From the NCBI GenBank assembly GCA_024220505.1, contig JAKZZE010000037.1, positions 1-64,000 of the forward strand: 64,000 nucleotides of DNA. Direction: 5' to 3'. Numbering within the stretch: position 1 is the stretch's first letter; each line of letters starts with the position of its first letter. Made by a program: the position numbers and the translations under genes. Origin of the DNA: Rhizopus arrhizus. Lineage: Eukaryota; Mucoromycota; Mucoromycetes; Mucorales; Rhizopodaceae. Below, piece after piece: positions 62,401 to 64,000 of the stretch. Below the pieces are notes generated by a model that made no database searches, was not told where the DNA came from, and was given only the letters and a program-made list of their open reading frames with translations.

Positions 62401-62822
62401 CTACCCAGGTTCTCCTACGCGCATGTCGCCCTGCTCTGGTGGTTGATCCCGTTCTTTACGTTCCTGCAACCCGTGCAGAACGCTCTCTCTTGGTTCGTTG
62501 GCGTCTTGGCTGGCTGCCAGGTAAGCCTGAAGACTGTCCTTGTGGCCGTGATCGTCGTTCCCGTCGCCACTTTCTTGAGTGCGATTTGATCCCGTCTTTC
62601 CTTTGGTCTGACCTTCCTCGCTGTCCTCCTGGGTCTTATCCCATTGACTTTGCTCTTTCCTCGTTGCCTCTTGGTCGCTCAGCTCGCTGTCCTCCTTGGT
62701 GGTCTTCTCTTCTGTTAATGCTCTGGCACATCCAACGCCTCTGCCGTCCTGATAGCTTCTATGCTATTGACTCTTCTCCTGGTGCCTTATGGTATTCTAG
62801 CTCTTCTCGTAACTCTGACTGA
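59439..62822 (+). CDS. LINE ORF2: APE endonuclease-reverse transcriptase, copy 4 (intact)
   Basis: 1,127 residues. It nicks target DNA and reverse-transcribes the LINE RNA at the nick. The endonuclease (1-225) carries WNANGL, ETWL, GDFNARLGD and SDHR. A linker region has WW/aromatic-rich motifs (KVYWWHQH) and a Ser/Gly/Pro repeat. RT: FLDIKSAYDTVDR, GVLQGSVLSPHLY, LLFADDVAVIGS. The C-terminal CPCGRDRRSRRHFLEC is probably a zinc knuckle. About 61690-62250 is much more diverged from the other copies than its surroundings. No RNase H domain recognised. Confidence 0.92.
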   Translation: MSEVQHLCISLWNANGLRTTTVHEVLSHCLSSTLLFITETWLLSPSLLPTDWMQYHVYGVPVPSANRGSMGVTALVSPSCPFPVSQLPSPNRYTLSLKVGPFRIHCLYVPPPLSNSEFVNVLSSIPSLPNTFICGDFNARLGDLTGDALVSPRGAAMARWLADRSLTVLNGPLAHGIPTWVGFRDDREMSSIIDMFLTNASLMSPRLDIASDLSLGSDHRLLTLSFSFTQSSASESLSDIPDTTLHPRRLWNLSRLGEPDPCQLYQDTFRTSSAPLLSQLKRLVQHPPSSRPPIDDLNASLNNIIYSSLDSSVGDRPPRPSHWKKYWTQQLQDAADFRNRCYRRWRRAFGIDKVYWWHQHQHANVSFRQAVANAKRLSWQAFCKSLESDFTKAVSKVKQLNRRHQSSSSFSHPDGPSKAVEVMASHLASVFDGSLLPSTRPPPPSSPSSLGLPLGLHGSSPSGSFPSGSAGSPGPSNSLFAPLTIHMYIGQLPTRKAPGADHIKAEMLKPISTDLSFILSWFFTLCYQWSYVPSLWRHAQVYPIFKKGDSSLPSNYRPISLTSVFRKLLELSLSPWLSSASPPLDLAQGGFRPRRSALDQALCLHELIQSYYRRSHRFPVVAFLDIKSAYDTVDRRVIWDALSRSGAGSSPCLPLLVHLFDDVSVSVLVSNHSSAAFSPVTGVLQGSVLSPHLYSVYINTLPALLRQVAAPATHLVPSSGSADAGMVPVNSLLFADDVAVIGSAKSVKEMLKLCEQHSLSLGYRWNPTKCAVLNHPPLSSSSSSSDRLQLYGTPLPLVDEFVYLGVPFVKSGLSAPSLVSLRSPGVLKVMAILNKIGVNRQGFSLLLCSRIYATFVRPKFEYGLAISRLTATDLKSIENLQDRCLRLLVGGHRTSSTTIIKHITTLPSMRHRVDVLTTRYCLRARSLPASCLLSLLSTTLPVSRIKVHLEKNPLFLALPSPLPSSDARLKTFFRQYRERQVTSIVTSTTQVLLRACRPALVVDPVLYVPATRAERSLLVRWRLGWLPGKPEDCPCGRDRRSRRHFLECDLIPSFLWSDLPRCPPGSYPIDFALSSLPLGRSARCPPWWSSLLLMLWHIQRLCRPDSFYAIDSSPGALWYSSSSRNSD

Positions 62823-63088
62823 AACCCTTCTTTGTCTGTCTCCTGCTGATCCCCCACGGAAGTAAAGCCATCAAAGTTCCTTACCGTTGGGCTGTGACAG
62901 TAGGTCAGCTAAGTTGTGGAAGTAGGCAGTCAATCTGATCTTTTGCTTTATCATTTTTTTGGAGTTTTTCTGTTTCTCAGGCTCCTTTTTTTGTACCTTA
63001 TTCTTTTTTCATTGTACTTGAAGATGCAATAATGACTTTTTAGTCGCCTGCAAATATCTTCCTATTAAATAAAAACAAAATCTTTAAC

Positions 63089-63103
63089 CTGAGCTAAGCG
63101 ACC
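63089..63103 (-). repeat. Target duplication: tRNA-Ile nucleotides 1-15
   Basis: CTGAGCTAAGCGACC between LINE copies 4 and 5; copy 5 begins directly after it with mid-ORF2 sequence. Confidence 0.93.
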
Positions 63104-64000
63104 GCTCTATGGTACTTCTCTCCCCTTGGTCGACAAGTTCGTATACCTTGGTATGCCTTTCGTCAAGACTGGTCTCTCTGCTGCTTCGGTGCTTTCTCTT
63201 CGTTCTCCTGGTGTGCTTCAACTAATGGGTATTCTCAACAAGATTGGCGTGAATCGTCAAGGCTTTTCTCTGCTCCTGTGTGCTCGCATCTATGCCACAT
63301 TTGTCCGTCCAAAGTTCGAATATGGTCTTGCTATCTCAAAGTTTACTGCAACTCAAGTCAAAGAAATAGAACGTCTTCAAGACCGATGCCTTCGTATGAT
63401 GGTTGGTGGTCATGCTACCTCCTCTACGCTGGTCATCAAGCACATGACAACATTGCCATCTATGCACCACCGCATAGATGTGCTTACAACTCGTTTCTGC
63501 CTTCGTGCCCGCTCTCTTCCTGGTTCTTGCCTGCTGTCTCTCCTGTCGTCAACGCTGCCTGTCTCTCGAATCAAGATCCATCTTGACAAGAATCCGCTCT
63601 TCTTGGCTTTGCCTTCTCCTCCTCCGTCCTCCGATGCTCGGCTCAAGACCTTCTTTCGCCAGTATCGTGAGCGTCAAGTCATCACTCTCGTCACCTCCAC
63701 TACCCAGGTTCTCTTACGCGCATGTCGCCCTGCTCTGGTGGTTGATCCCGTCCTATACGTTCCTGCAACCCGTGCAGAACGCTCTCTCTTGGTTCGTTGG
63801 CGTCTTGGTTGGTTGCCAGGCAAGCCTGAAGACTGTCCTTGTGGCCGTGATCGTCGCTCTCGCCGTCACTTTTTCGAGTGCGATCTTATCCCGTCTTTCC
63901 TTTGGTCTGACCTTCCTCGCTGTCCTCCTGGGACTTATCCCATTGACTTTGCTCTTTCCTCGTTGCCTCTTGGTCGCTCAGCTCGCTGTCCTCCTTGGTG
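63104..64000 (+). mobile_element. 5'-truncated LINE, copy 5 (runs off the window)
   Basis: Starts GCTCTATGGTACTTC, corresponding to about 52104 in copy 2, immediately after the tRNA remnant. Classic 5' truncation from incomplete target-primed reverse transcription. Closest to copy 2. Confidence 0.9.
63105..64000 (+). pseudogene. LINE ORF2 fragment, copy 5
   Basis: Open from 63105 (LYGTSLPLVDKFVYLG) through the post-RT region and CPCGRDRRSRRHFFEC to the window end. It lacks endonuclease and RT catalytic motifs, has no start codon, and is not expected to be functional. Confidence 0.88.

Larger units (their letters stand above)
58258..63088 (+). mobile_element. tRNA-Ile-targeted LINE, copy 4 (both ORFs intact)
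   Basis: About 4.83 kb. The only copy in which both ORF1 and ORF2 are uninterrupted, hence the best candidate for a functional master. It is mosaic: parts match copy 2, copy 3, or neither. Confidence 0.93.

Overview
This is transposon-rich eukaryotic nuclear DNA, most likely from an early-diverging fungus (Mucoromycota-like). The evidence is the AT-rich background, intron-free Tc1/mariner and Ty3/gypsy elements, a two-ORF LINE, and two nuclear-type tRNA genes. The species assignment is an inference. I found no ordinary host protein gene that I can support; apart from the two tRNAs, nearly everything is mobile DNA.

Layout. 1-4194: a possible transposase exon at the left edge, then a Tc1-like element (924-4194) with a 1,630-bp decayed Tc1 relic inside it. 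4976-5059: tRNA-Leu(TAA). 5094-43485: a nest of LTR retrotransposons lying between the 3' ends of tRNA-Leu and a convergent tRNA-Ile(AAT) at 43627-43700. The nest holds three near-complete Ty3/gypsy elements. B (5097-22640) is interrupted in its 5' LTR by A (5132-14728), and C (34047-43485) lies on the minus strand. There are many solo or broken LTRs, several with exact 4-bp target duplications. Inserted into these are Tc1-like elements: two more relic copies, G with H inside it, the fragment J, and D inside the right LTR of C. 43701-64000: a head-to-tail array of four full-length LINEs and one 5'-truncated LINE. Each is inserted at exactly the same site in the 5' end of the tRNA-Ile gene and separated from the next by a 15-bp duplicate of tRNA nucleotides 1-15.

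How the parts work together. The gypsy elements share one unusual plan: gag; a canonical A AAA AAC -1 frameshift site followed by a covarying hairpin; protease, a dUTPase-like beta domain, RT and RNase H; a SEPARATE integrase ORF; then a conserved ORF4 of unknown function ending inside the 3' LTR. The spacers between the downstream ORFs carry poly(A) tracts. Their primer-binding site is an 18-nt perfect complement of the 3' end of the tRNA-Ile encoded in this window. In addition, every LTR family here carries, next to a GATC hairpin, an internal 11-nt complement of that tRNA's terminal acceptor strand plus CCA (13 of 15 sites exact). The same tRNA gene is therefore the primer source for the LTR elements and the landing site for the LINEs.

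Most autonomous elements carry one or two small lesions (single-base frameshifts or single stops). LINE copy 4, transposon H and transposon D look intact.
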